64,000 bases of DNA from an uncultured Bacteroides sp. (lineage in GTDB: Bacteria > Bacteroidota > Bacteroidia > Bacteroidales > Bacteroidaceae). Positions 24,319-33,147 of this stretch are shown here, piece after piece. Every line of letters begins with the position of its first letter. Position 1 is the stretch's first letter. The translations under genes were made by a program, and so were the position numbers. Below the pieces are notes generated by a model. The model was not told the DNA's origin. It worked only from the letters and a program-made list of their open reading frames with translations, and searched no databases. The stretch covers positions 1-64,000 of the forward strand of contig CASFGA010000002.1 of the NCBI GenBank assembly GCA_949294185.1, written 5' to 3'.

Positions 24319-25710
24319 ATGTTTGACTCTCTCATTTACCAAAACCGGCGCAAGGCTCTGCGCAAAAAGATAGGAAACGGACTCATCCTCCTGCTTGGAA
24401 ACAATGAAGCTCCCGCCAACTATCCGGACAACACATATAAGTTCCGTCAAGACAGTTCCTTTGTCTATTTCTTCGGGCATTCCCATCCGGGATACGCCGG
24501 CATTATTGATGCCGACAACGGCGAAGACTACTTCTTCGGCGATGATGTGGACATGGACGATATCATTTGGATGGGGCCTCAGCCGAGTGTCAAGGAACTG
24601 GCCGCCCGGGTGGGCGTCGAGAAAAGCTTCGCTTATGACAAGATGAAAGAAATGGTAAGCAAGGCCATCGCCCAGCGCCGAAAGATTCATTTCCTTCCGC
24701 CCTACCGTCATGACAACATGCTGCTACTGGAAGACCTGACGGGAATCCGCGCTTCACTGACACGAAAGCATGCTTCAACGGAACTGATAAAAGCCATCGT
24801 ATCGCTCCGCTCCGTTAAGGAACCTTGCGAAATAGCGGAGATAGACAAGGCTTGCAACGTGGGATATGAAATGCACACCACAGCAATGCGGCTTTGCAAG
24901 CCGGGCATCTCGGAACAATACATAGCCGGTGTGCTGGACGGCATCGCTTCTTCCTACGGCCGGATGGTATCGTTCGCCACCATCCTTACCCAAAACGGAC
25001 AGACTTTGCATAACCACGACCACAGCCATACGTTGGAAAAAGGTCGTTTGATGCTGACCGATGCGGGTGCCGAACTAATGAGCTGCTACTGTTCTGACCA
25101 TACGCGAACCGTTCCTGTAGGCGGCAAATTCACAAGCCGGCAGCTTGATATATACAATATTGTATTGGCTTGCCATGACAAGGCACTGGAACTCGCGCGT
25201 CCGGGCATTACCTACAAGTCCGTTCACTTAGAAGTATGCAAGGTTTTGGCGCAGGGACTAAAAGATTTGGGACTGATGAAAGGCAACGTGGAGGATGCGG
25301 TAAATGCCGGTTCCCATGCCTTGTTCTTGCCGCACGGATTAGGACACATGATGGGGCTTGATGTGCATGACATGGAAGATCTCGGACAAAACTATGTGGG
25401 ATACGACGATGAAATTCAGCCGTCCGCCCAGTTCGGTCTGGCTTCCCTCCGCATGGGACGCCGGCTGCAGGAGGGATTCGTCATTACAGACGAACCGGGA
25501 TGCTACTTTATCCCTGCCTTGATTGACAAATGGAGAGCGGAAAAGCTGCATGCAGACTTTCTGAACTTTGATGCAATCGAGAAATACAAGGATTTCGGAG
25601 GCATCCGCCTGGAAGATGATATATTGATAACGCCGGACGGCTCACGCTTTACCGGAGAAAAGCACATACCGATCACTCCCGAGGAAGTGGAAACTATCAT
25701 GAACGAATAA
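24319..25710 (+). CDS. pepP: Aminopeptidase P family (M24) metallopeptidase
   Basis: A 463-aa enzyme removing the residue before an N-terminal Xaa-Pro bond. The N-terminal creatinase-like domain (about 1-150, starting LIYQNRRKALRKKI) is followed by the pita-bread catalytic domain. Its five metal ligands are visible: Asp in LTDAGAEL, Asp in YCSDHTRTVP, His in LPHGLGHMMGLDVHD, Glu in TDEPGCYF and Glu in GIRLEDDI. No signal peptide, so cytoplasmic. It sits 32 bases before the exported C1 peptidase gene, so the two are probably cotranscribed. TACATTTG at 24259-24266 is a possible -7 box. Confidence 0.94.
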   Translation: MFDSLIYQNRRKALRKKIGNGLILLLGNNEAPANYPDNTYKFRQDSSFVYFFGHSHPGYAGIIDADNGEDYFFGDDVDMDDIIWMGPQPSVKELAARVGVEKSFAYDKMKEMVSKAIAQRRKIHFLPPYRHDNMLLLEDLTGIRASLTRKHASTELIKAIVSLRSVKEPCEIAEIDKACNVGYEMHTTAMRLCKPGISEQYIAGVLDGIASSYGRMVSFATILTQNGQTLHNHDHSHTLEKGRLMLTDAGAELMSCYCSDHTRTVPVGGKFTSRQLDIYNIVLACHDKALELARPGITYKSVHLEVCKVLAQGLKDLGLMKGNVEDAVNAGSHALFLPHGLGHMMGLDVHDMEDLGQNYVGYDDEIQPSAQFGLASLRMGRRLQEGFVITDEPGCYFIPALIDKWRAEKLHADFLNFDAIEKYKDFGGIRLEDDILITPDGSRFTGEKHIPITPEEVETIMNE

Positions 25711-25742
25711 TATTATCAATAACTTTATAAACTGAATAACCA

Positions 25743-26936
25743 ATGAACAAACTGATTGCCCTTGCTGCTTTAAGCCTCTGTTTTGGCAGCATGTATGCTG
25801 AAGAACCGGCAAAAGACAAGCAAAACGAAGGCTTTGTTTTTACTACAATAAAAGAAAGCCCTATCACTTCCATCAAAAACCAGAACCAATCCAGCACTTG
25901 CTGGTCATTCTCCACACTCGGATTCCTTGAAGCTGAACTGTTGCGATTGGGACAAGGAGAATTCGACCTGTCTGAAATGTTCGTTGTCCATAAGACAATG
26001 GAAGAACGCGGCGAAAATTACGTGCGATACCACGGCGATGCTTCGTTTTCTCCCGGAGGAAGTTTTGAAGACATCCTGGTATGTTACGAAAAATACGGCA
26101 TGGTACCCCAAGAAGCCATGCCCGGAATCATGTACGGGGACTCTTTGCCCAACCATAATGAACTGGATGCCGTGGCAGGAGCATACGTTGAAGCCATCGG
26201 AAAAGGAAAGCAAAGCAAGCTTTCTCCGGTATGGAAGAAAGGGCTTGCCGCCATCTACGACACTTATTTAGGAGAATGTCCGGAAAAATTCACCTATAAG
26301 GGAAAGACATATACTCCGAGAACTTTTGCCGATGAAGTCTTGAAACTGAATCCTGACGACTATGTTTCGCTGACTTCATTTACACACCATCCGTTTTATA
26401 CCCAGTTCTTCATCGAGGTTCAAGACAACTGGCGCAATGCCTTGTCTTATAATCTGCCGATTGACGAACTGATGGAAGTGATGGATTATGCCGTCAACAA
26501 CGGCTATACATTCGCATGGGGAGCCGACGTGAGCGAAGAAGGATTCACGCGCGACGGCGTGGCAGTTTGCCCGAATGCCGCCAAAGGAGCGGAATTGACA
26601 GGATCAGACATGGCTCGCTGGTTGGGACTCAGTAAGGCAGACAAGCGCAAAGAACTGACAAGCAAGCCTCTTCCCGAAATTGAAGTGACTCAAGAAATGC
26701 GTCAGACCGCATTCGACAATTGGGAAACCACCGACGACCACGGCATGCTGATATACGGTCTGGCCAAAGACCAGAACGGAAAAGAGTATTATATGGTCAA
26801 GAACTCATGGGGAAAAAGCGGCAAATACAAAGGAATCTGGTATGCTTCCAAAGCCTTTGCCAAATACAAGACGCTGAATATACTGATTCACAAAGACGCG
26901 ATACCTGATGCCATCGCCAAGAAGTTAGGCTTATAA
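25743..26936 (+). CDS. Exported C1-family peptidase, paralogue of the gene at 12514
   Basis: A 397-aa papain-like C1B peptidase with a leader (1-19, ending SMYA). Catalytic residues: C53 in STCWSFST, preceded by KNQNQ, then His in DDHGMLIYG and Asn in VKNSWGKSG. The two paralogues share the whole layout, for example LSEMF, ltSFTHhPfY and GYTfAWgaDVSEeGF, but differ through much of the rest, so the duplication looks old. Follows pepP closely and ends at a strong terminator. Activity (aminopeptidase or endopeptidase) cannot be read from sequence. Confidence 0.92.
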   Translation: MNKLIALAALSLCFGSMYAEEPAKDKQNEGFVFTTIKESPITSIKNQNQSSTCWSFSTLGFLEAELLRLGQGEFDLSEMFVVHKTMEERGENYVRYHGDASFSPGGSFEDILVCYEKYGMVPQEAMPGIMYGDSLPNHNELDAVAGAYVEAIGKGKQSKLSPVWKKGLAAIYDTYLGECPEKFTYKGKTYTPRTFADEVLKLNPDDYVSLTSFTHHPFYTQFFIEVQDNWRNALSYNLPIDELMEVMDYAVNNGYTFAWGADVSEEGFTRDGVAVCPNAAKGAELTGSDMARWLGLSKADKRKELTSKPLPEIEVTQEMRQTAFDNWETTDDHGMLIYGLAKDQNGKEYYMVKNSWGKSGKYKGIWYASKAFAKYKTLNILIHKDAIPDAIAKKLGL

Positions 26937-26963
26937 TCTGTTAAAATAGACAGATTACAAATA

Positions 26964-27020
26964 ATAAAACGGCCGATTCCATAAATTTAATAACGGAATC
27001 GGCCGTTTTATCTTTCTTTT
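26964..27020 (+). terminator. Rho-independent terminator after the C1 peptidase gene
   Basis: A long stem (ATAAAACGGCCGATTCC/GGAATCGGCCGTTTTAT, 17 bp) with an AT-rich loop, followed by a T-rich tract (TCTTTCTTTTTTT). Confidence 0.95.
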
Positions 27021-27244
27021 TTTCTAACTTTACGGATTGAATGAGGAAAGGTCGGTGTTTCATCTTTTGATTTGACACAGTGAAAACATATTTTGACGCT
27101 GATGAAAAATCAGGCTGCTCCCGGCAAAACTTTTTTTCAGCAGGGAATGTTTTTCAGGAAGCCAAAACCTTTCCACAGCCTCAGGGCATGCAAGGCAACG
27201 AATGCCCTGACCAAAAAGCAGAAATAAAAGAAAAACAGATATAA
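27021..27244. other. Intergenic region with small hairpins before recJ
   Basis: No coding sequence seen. It holds several TTTCAT/GTGAAAA and TGATGAAAAATCA type short palindromes around 27057-27115. A 9-bp perfect hairpin (TCAGGGCAT/ATGCCCTGA, 27181-27210) ends 34 bases before the recJ ATG and has no T run, so it is not an obvious terminator. Confidence 0.5.
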
Positions 27245-28966
27245 ATGAACTACAAATGGAACTATCGACCTCCTACACAAGAGCAAAGAGAAGCAGCTAA
27301 AGCACTGGCCAAAGAGATAGGAATAAGCCCTATCCTGTGCAAACTGCTGCTTGAGCGGGGTATAACCTCCGCCGCAGAAGCGAAGCGGTTCTTCCGCCCG
27401 CAGCTGAGCGAACTACATGACCCGTTTCTAATGAAGGATATGAGCCGGGCGGTGGAGCGCTTGAATAAGGCGATGGGAAAGAAGGAGCGCATCCTCGTGT
27501 ATGGAGACTATGATGTGGACGGCACAACAGCCGTTGCACTGGTTTATAAATTCCTTCAGCAATTTTATTCGAACATAGACTATTACATCCCCGACCGTTA
27601 CAACGAGGGCTATGGGGTTTCAAAAAAAGGAATAGACTATGCCTACGAAACGGGAGTCAAACTGGTAATCGTCTTAGACTGCGGCATAAAGGCTGTAGAG
27701 GAAATCACTTATGCCAAAGAGAAAGGCATCGACTTCATCATATGCGACCACCATGTTCCGGACGAGGCGCTTCCTCCCGCCGTCGCCATACTGAATGCCA
27801 AGCGCGAAGACTCGACCTATCCTTACAAGCACCTGTCAGGATGCGGCGTAGGCTTTAAGTTCATGCAGGCTTTCGCCCTCAATAACGGAATTGAGTTCCA
27901 TCAGCTGACTCCTTTGCTTGACTTGGTGGCCGTCAGCATTGCGTCCGACATAGTCCCTATCATGGGGGAAAACCGTGTTCTGGCCTATCACGGCTTGCGC
28001 CAGCTTAATTCCAATCCCAGCGTCGGCCTGAAGGCAATCATCGATGTATGCGGACTTTCCGACAAAGAAATAACCATCAGCGACATTGTATTCAAGATAG
28101 GGCCGCGCATCAACGCTTCGGGAAGAATACAAAACGGCAAGGAAGCTGTCGACCTGCTTATCGAAAAAGATTTTCAGACAGCACTCGAAAAGAGCAATCG
28201 CATAAACCGGTACAACGAAACCCGCAAGGATCTCGACAAAAGCATGACAGAAGAAGCCAACCGGATAGTGGACAAACTGTCGGATTTGTCTGAGCGGCGC
28301 TCGATTGTCATCTATAACGAAGCCTGGCACAAAGGGGTGATCGGCATAGTTGCTTCACGCCTTACCGAAATCTACTACCGGCCGGCCGTCGTGCTGACAC
28401 GTACGGAAAATCTGGCTACCGGCTCCGCCCGGTCAGTTTCCGGCTTTGACGTGTATAAAGCAATAGAGCATTGCCGAGACTTGCTTGAGAACTTCGGAGG
28501 GCATACCTATGCAGCCGGACTTTCCATGAAGATAGAAAACGTGCCGGAATTTACGCGCCGTTTCGAAGAGTATGTCACCAACCATATTCTGCCCGAACAG
28601 ACAAGCGCTACCATCGACATCGACGCCCAGTTGGATTTCCGTGATATCACGCCGAAGTTCTTCTTCGACCTGAAAAAGTTCAATCCTTTCGGGCCGGACA
28701 ACCATAAGCCCGTATTTATCACCCAGAACGTATACGACTATGGCACAAGCAAAGTGGTGGGAAGAGACCAGGAACACATCAAATTGGAACTGGTAGACAA
28801 CAAGTCGAACAATGTAATGAACGGAATTGCTTTCGGCCAAAGCTCGCAAGTGCGTTATATCAAGACCAAACAGTCTTTCAATATCTGCTATACGATAGAG
28901 GAAAACACGCACAAGCGGGGGGAAATCCAGCTGCAGATTGAAGATATCAAGCCTACATTCAAATAA
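27245..28966 (+). CDS. recJ: Single-stranded-DNA exonuclease RecJ
   Basis: A 573-aa 5'-3' single-strand exonuclease used in recombination and mismatch repair. The DHH-domain motifs are VYGDYDVDGTTAVAL (about 80-94), DCGIKAVEE and CDHHVPDEALP (about 165-175). Then come the GPRINASGRI segment and DHHA1 with FGGHTYAAGLSM (about 416-427), and a C-terminal OB-like domain. All metal-ligand aspartates and histidines seem intact. recQ follows, and RecJ and RecQ act together at stalled forks, so the order is meaningful, although a strong hairpin separates the genes. Confidence 0.96.
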   Translation: MNYKWNYRPPTQEQREAAKALAKEIGISPILCKLLLERGITSAAEAKRFFRPQLSELHDPFLMKDMSRAVERLNKAMGKKERILVYGDYDVDGTTAVALVYKFLQQFYSNIDYYIPDRYNEGYGVSKKGIDYAYETGVKLVIVLDCGIKAVEEITYAKEKGIDFIICDHHVPDEALPPAVAILNAKREDSTYPYKHLSGCGVGFKFMQAFALNNGIEFHQLTPLLDLVAVSIASDIVPIMGENRVLAYHGLRQLNSNPSVGLKAIIDVCGLSDKEITISDIVFKIGPRINASGRIQNGKEAVDLLIEKDFQTALEKSNRINRYNETRKDLDKSMTEEANRIVDKLSDLSERRSIVIYNEAWHKGVIGIVASRLTEIYYRPAVVLTRTENLATGSARSVSGFDVYKAIEHCRDLLENFGGHTYAAGLSMKIENVPEFTRRFEEYVTNHILPEQTSATIDIDAQLDFRDITPKFFFDLKKFNPFGPDNHKPVFITQNVYDYGTSKVVGRDQEHIKLELVDNKSNNVMNGIAFGQSSQVRYIKTKQSFNICYTIEENTHKRGEIQLQIEDIKPTFK

Positions 28967-28970
28967 AAAC

Positions 28971-29032
28971 AAAGAAACAAGGAATAGAAAAGAGTGCCTC
29001 AGGCGGCAACCGCTTCCATTCCTTGTTTCTTT
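28971..29032. repeat. Long inverted repeat between recJ and recQ
   Basis: A 15-bp perfect inverted repeat (AAAGAAACAAGGAAT, 28971-28985, against 29018-29032) that continues inward for several pairs after one mismatch. No strong T tract follows. It fills most of the recJ-recQ gap and could terminate or attenuate transcription, or stabilise the recJ mRNA. Confidence 0.7.
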
Positions 29033-29058
29033 ACCTTCACTTTACCGCTTTCACAGAT

Positions 29059-30963
29059 ATGGACTATAAAGCCATCCTCAAGCAATATTGGGGGTTCGAC
29101 AATTTTCGGGGAATACAGGAAGACATCATCAACAGCATCGGAAACGGACAAGACACGTTGGGACTGATGCCCACCGGAGGTGGAAAATCCGTCACATTTC
29201 AGGTTCCCGCCCTTGCCATGCCGGGATTATGCCTCGTCATCACGCCTCTTATCGCCTTAATGAAAGACCAGGTGCACAATCTCCGTGAGCGGGGCATCAA
29301 GGCGGCCGCCGTTTATTCCGGGATGACACGTGAAGAAATCATCGTCACCCTGGAAAACTGCATTTTCGGCAACTACAAATTCCTTTACATATCGCCCGAA
29401 CGGTTGGGAACAGAGATTTTCCAGGCCAAACTCCATTATATGAAAGTGAGCTTGATTGCTATTGACGAATCGCACTGCATATCCCAATGGGGATATGACT
29501 TCCGCCCGGCCTACCTTAAGATAGCCGAAATACGGAAATTGCTGCCAGACATTCCGGTTTTGGCACTGACGGCTACGGCTACGCCTGAAGTCGTAAAAGA
29601 CATTCAGACCAAGCTCGCCTTCCGGAAAGAGAATGTATTCCGGATGAGCTTCGAAAGGAAAAATCTGGCTTATGTAGTCCGCCATACGGAAAACAAGAGC
29701 GAAGAGTTGCTTCACATCCTGAAAAGCGTGGACGGAGCCGCCATCGTATACACGCGAAACCGCGGGAAAACCAAAGAAACGGCCCTTTTCTTAAACGAAA
29801 ACGGCATTACCGCCACATTTTATCATGCCGGACTGAACAACGACATCAAAGATGCAAGACAGAAGGATTGGCAGAATGATAAATGCCGCGTGATGGTAGC
29901 AACCAACGCGTTTGGTATGGGAATAGACAAGCCGGATGTGCGGTTAGTCATCCATATTGACTTTCCAGACTCGCCGGAAGCCTATTTCCAGGAAGCCGGA
30001 CGAGCAGGACGCGACGGGAACAAGGCTTATGCAATCCTGCTTTATTCCCGAAGCGACAAGGCTGTTTTGAAGAAGCGAATTTCGGATACGTTCCCCGACA
30101 AAGAATATATCCGTAAAGTATATGAGGACATAAACTACTATTACCAGATGCCGATGGGCGAAGGAAAAGGACGCGTCTTTGCGTTCAATATCGATGAATT
30201 CTGCCGCAATTTCAAACATTTCCCTATACAGGCCGACAGCGCGCTGAAGATTCTTACCCGTGCCGGATACTTGGAATACACCGACGAGCAGGACAATAAT
30301 TCGCGTATCATATTTACCTTGCGGCGGGATGAACTGTATCGCATCCATGAAAACAATGCGGACACCGAAAATCTTATCCGCAACATCCTGCGTCTTTACA
30401 CGGGAGTCTTCAGCGATTATGCATACATCAACGAAGAAACACTCGCCCTACGCACCGGAATAACGCGCCAACAAGTTTATGAGACGCTGATACTGCTCAC
30501 GAAACGCCATATCCTGCACTATATTCCAGGCAAGAAAACGCCCTACATCATCTATACCCAAGAGCGTCAGGACACGCGGCATATCCGTCTTGCACGGGAG
30601 GTATACGAAGACCGGAAAGAAAGCTATGTCCGCCGCATCAGGGCAATGCTTGAATATGCCGAGACAAACGACAAGTGCCGCAGCCGGATGCTGCTCCGCT
30701 ATTTCGGAGAAAAAAACGAGAACAACTGCGGGCAATGTGATGTTTGTCTGGCCAGACGCCGGTCTGACATAAGGCAAACAGAATTTTCAGATATTGAAAA
30801 CCGGATCCGTTCCCTTTTGTCAAGTTCGCCTCTTACGCCCCACGAACTGATGGAGAAACTAAGAAGCGAAAACCAAATGCATGTGAAAAAGGTGCTTTCC
30901 TATCTTCTTGCCGAAGAAAAGCTCCGGCAGGAAGACGGAAAGCTTTATATCGCTACCTGTTGA
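29059..30963 (+). CDS. recQ: RecQ-family ATP-dependent DNA helicase
   Basis: A 634-aa superfamily 2 helicase. Motifs: MPTGGGKSVTFQVP (Walker A, about 35-48), VITPLIALMKDQV, IDESHCISQWGYDFRP (Walker B and aromatic-rich loop), ALTATATP, the C-terminal TNAFGMGIDKPDVR and EAGRAGRDG. A RecQ zinc site follows (CRSRMLLRYFGE, then CGQCDVC), then a short winged-helix-like tail. No HRDC domain is evident, so this is the shorter RecQ type common in Bacteroidetes. The ATG at 29059 is chosen because homology begins at MDYKAILKQYWG. Its last 11 bases overlap the convergent Spy-like gene. Confidence 0.93.
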   Translation: MDYKAILKQYWGFDNFRGIQEDIINSIGNGQDTLGLMPTGGGKSVTFQVPALAMPGLCLVITPLIALMKDQVHNLRERGIKAAAVYSGMTREEIIVTLENCIFGNYKFLYISPERLGTEIFQAKLHYMKVSLIAIDESHCISQWGYDFRPAYLKIAEIRKLLPDIPVLALTATATPEVVKDIQTKLAFRKENVFRMSFERKNLAYVVRHTENKSEELLHILKSVDGAAIVYTRNRGKTKETALFLNENGITATFYHAGLNNDIKDARQKDWQNDKCRVMVATNAFGMGIDKPDVRLVIHIDFPDSPEAYFQEAGRAGRDGNKAYAILLYSRSDKAVLKKRISDTFPDKEYIRKVYEDINYYYQMPMGEGKGRVFAFNIDEFCRNFKHFPIQADSALKILTRAGYLEYTDEQDNNSRIIFTLRRDELYRIHENNADTENLIRNILRLYTGVFSDYAYINEETLALRTGITRQQVYETLILLTKRHILHYIPGKKTPYIIYTQERQDTRHIRLAREVYEDRKESYVRRIRAMLEYAETNDKCRSRMLLRYFGEKNENNCGQCDVCLARRRSDIRQTEFSDIENRIRSLLSSSPLTPHELMEKLRSENQMHVKKVLSYLLAEEKLRQEDGKLYIATC

Positions 30964-31429
30964 CCGCATGCCTCCACGGCTCTTTGTGGTGGCATCCCGG
31001 GCCACAATGAGGTCTGAAATGTCTGGCCGACGGACGGCGCGGAGATTTGAATACCACCTCCAGCTGACGAGCACTCAGGAATTTTGAGAATTTATCCAGA
31101 TATTTTTCCTTTGTCTTAATGACCGAACGCTTCATTTCCAACTCTTTCTTCAGGTTTTCCTTTATCCGGGCATCCGTAAGTTCACCTTTCAGAGGCTCTT
31201 TTCTGCAATCCTGCAAGTCGCGCAAGTATTCCTTATAAAGAGAAACAAACTTCTCGCCGGTCTTTTCATCAAGCATCAGACGCTCTTGCATGTGCCTTGC
31301 CCGGATTTCCATCCGATGCTCCGGAGTGAAACGCTCTTTTGCCGGTCTGTCTTGAGCGGACAAACGGCTTCCGCCGCACACGAAAACTGCCAAAACTATA
31401 GCATAAAACAAATAATTGGTCTTCATCAT
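30953..31429 (-). CDS. Small exported protein, Spy/CpxP-like
   Basis: A 158-aa helical, highly charged protein with a signal peptide (1-26, ending RLSAQ). The body has the RFTPEHRMEIRARHMQERLML and KYLDKFSKFLSARQLEVVF helices; LSARQ resembles the LTxxQ motif of the Spy/CpxP chaperone and metal-sensor group. The tail is unusually rich in His, Cys and Pro (HFRPHCGPGCHHKEPWRH), suggesting metal binding. The 3' end overlaps recQ tail to tail by 11 bases. Family membership is a pattern-based guess; function unknown. Confidence 0.65.
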   Translation of the reverse strand: MMKTNYLFYAIVLAVFVCGGSRLSAQDRPAKERFTPEHRMEIRARHMQERLMLDEKTGEKFVSLYKEYLRDLQDCRKEPLKGELTDARIKENLKKELEMKRSVIKTKEKYLDKFSKFLSARQLEVVFKSPRRPSARHFRPHCGPGCHHKEPWRHAVNR

Positions 31430-31582
31430 TCCATCTTTTTAGGGTTACACTTTTTTTCTTCTAAAGCAAGCTTGTACAAGTCAGTCTTTGCACATTAGAA
31501 CCGTAAATGCAGGAAAAGTTTATCCGCTTTTTTTAATTTAACATTTCCGTCCTATTTAAAAAAATTTTCATGCTGAAGAAAT

Positions 31583-31612
31583 GGCGCTTTCACCCTTATG
31601 AAAATATCGCCG
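31583..31612. repeat. TTTCA/TGAAA hairpin
   Basis: GGCG-n-TTTCACCCTTATGAAA-n-CGCC forms a nested hairpin in the 221-base gap between the Spy-like gene and marC. It has the same core as other intergenic hairpins in this window. Confidence 0.5.
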
Positions 31613-31650
31613 GGAAAGAATGAAAAAAGACCTGCACCGCACTGCCCTAC

Positions 31651-32250
31651 TCACTGCACGGCATGAAACTGCTCTATCAGCGTGGTGATGTTGGCGGTAA
31701 ACAGGCGGACGGCAATGGCCAACAAGATGATTCCGAAAAATTTCCGGATAATATAAATTCCCCCCTTCCCAAGCAAACGCTCGATGCGGTCGGTCATTTT
31801 CAGCACAATCCATACCCATACCATATTCAAGGTAAGGGCAATGATGATATTGAGAGTGGAATATTCTGCGCGCAACGAAAGCAAAGTGGTAAAAGACCCT
31901 GCTCCCGCCAGCAACGGAAAGACCAGCGGCACAAGAGTGGCTTCCTTTATCGGGCCCAGATTCTTGAAAATCTCGATATCGAGAATCATTTCAAACGCCA
32001 TCATAAACAAGACAAACGAACCGGCTACTGCAAAAGAAGCGATGTCGACCTGAAACAGGCGCAATATCATGTCGCCGGCGAAAAAGAATCCCATCAAAAG
32101 TACAAAAGCAATCAGAGTAGCCTTCACCGGACTGACCGAACGACCTTTCTGCTTCAAGTCCAGCACAATCGGAATCGCTCCAAAGATATCAATCACCGCA
32201 AACAAAACAATGAAAGCACTCAGTGTTTCCTGAAAATCAAAAGTACCCAT
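31651..32250 (-). CDS. MarC-family integral membrane protein
   Basis: A 199-aa protein with six predicted transmembrane helices (about 8-28, 42-62, 70-90, 110-130, 138-160, 175-195). It begins with the family pattern FIVLFAVIDIFGAIPIVLDL and contains LAGAGSFTTLLSL, matching MarC/UPF0056 proteins. MarC was once linked to multiple antibiotic resistance in E. coli, but that link was not upheld and the function is unknown. Monocistronic, divergent from the Crp-family gene, with a good promoter upstream. Confidence 0.9.
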   Translation of the reverse strand: MGTFDFQETLSAFIVLFAVIDIFGAIPIVLDLKQKGRSVSPVKATLIAFVLLMGFFFAGDMILRLFQVDIASFAVAGSFVLFMMAFEMILDIEIFKNLGPIKEATLVPLVFPLLAGAGSFTTLLSLRAEYSTLNIIIALTLNMVWVWIVLKMTDRIERLLGKGGIYIIRKFFGIILLAIAVRLFTANITTLIEQFHAVQ

Positions 32251-32278
32251 ACTGCATTTAGTTTAATCATTCGAAGCA

Positions 32279-32309
32279 CAAAGTTAAGGCTTTTCCGGCC
32301 ATCTTCCAA
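32279..32309 (-). promoter_or_regulatory. Candidate sigma-ABfr promoter of marC
   Basis: On the minus strand TTG (32307-32309), a 20-bp spacer and an exact TAACTTTG (32279-32286). It predicts a leader of roughly 20 bases. On the plus strand TACTTTTG (32396-32403) may serve the Crp-family gene. Confidence 0.6.
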
Positions 32310-32438
32310 CAGAGAGACAAACATTATCAGACTGTAAGAAACAATAAAAAAGGTAAAACAACGGGGACGAAGCAGCAGCCTATCGAATTAATCGCTACTT
32401 TTGTATGTTAAATGATAACTTAATAAAGTTAATTAGGT

Positions 32439-33131
32439 ATGAAAACTACGATGTACGACAGGCTTTTGCAGCTTCCCCTTTTTCAAGGATTATGTAAAAC
32501 GGACTTTACCAACATTTTGGAGAAAGTCAAACTGCATTTCCACAAATACGACAAAGGGACTTATCTGACAAGACAAGGAGAAACCTGCAGCCAGCTGATT
32601 TTTATCCTGAACGGTCAGGTCGTTACGGAAGCTGAAAACGAAAGCCATCTGTATATCCTCAACGAAACATTGGAAAGCCCGAATGTCATCGAGCCTTATT
32701 CACTCTTCGGAATGCATACTTACTACACGGCTTCCTATAAGGCCGCAAGCGATGTGGATGCCCTGCTCATCGACAAAAGATACATCCTGACCCAGCTCAC
32801 GAACTATGAAATATTCAATCTTAATTATTTGAATATGATCAGCAACCGCGCCCAAACCGCTCATTCCAAGCTGTGGAACGGCAATGCCAGAAATATACAA
32901 GAAAAAATTGTCAACTTCATCCTGTCGAGATGCAATACTCCGACAGGAGTCAAGACCTTATCCATAAGAATGGAAGATCTGGCATACCTGATAGACGAAG
33001 CCCGTATAAACGTGTCGAGGACACTGAATGAATGGCAGGAAGACGGCTTGATCCGTCTGAACCGCAAGAAAATAATAATCCACGACCTTGCCTCGCTTGT
33101 CCGGGCTGCCGAACCTACCGCTTTAAAATAA
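32439..33131 (+). CDS. Crp/Fnr-family transcriptional regulator
   Basis: A 230-aa regulator with an N-terminal cyclic-nucleotide-binding-like beta-barrel (about 12-120, PLFQGLCKTDFTNILEKV, KGTYLTRQGETCSQLIFILNGQV) and a C-terminal winged helix (about 155-215, IRMEDLAYLIDEARINVSRTLNEWQEDGLI). The PxxAR-type cAMP phosphate cassette is not evident, and there are no FNR-like clustered cysteines, so the ligand is unknown. It precedes the M3 peptidase gene by 16 bases and may be cotranscribed with it. Confidence 0.88.
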   Translation: MKTTMYDRLLQLPLFQGLCKTDFTNILEKVKLHFHKYDKGTYLTRQGETCSQLIFILNGQVVTEAENESHLYILNETLESPNVIEPYSLFGMHTYYTASYKAASDVDALLIDKRYILTQLTNYEIFNLNYLNMISNRAQTAHSKLWNGNARNIQEKIVNFILSRCNTPTGVKTLSIRMEDLAYLIDEARINVSRTLNEWQEDGLIRLNRKKIIIHDLASLVRAAEPTALK

Positions 33132-33147
33132 GAGAAAAACTAAAGAT

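Noticed and set aside
27181..27210. Terminator before recJ
   Set aside because: A 9-bp stem is present but no T run follows on either strand, and a better terminator lies upstream at 26964.
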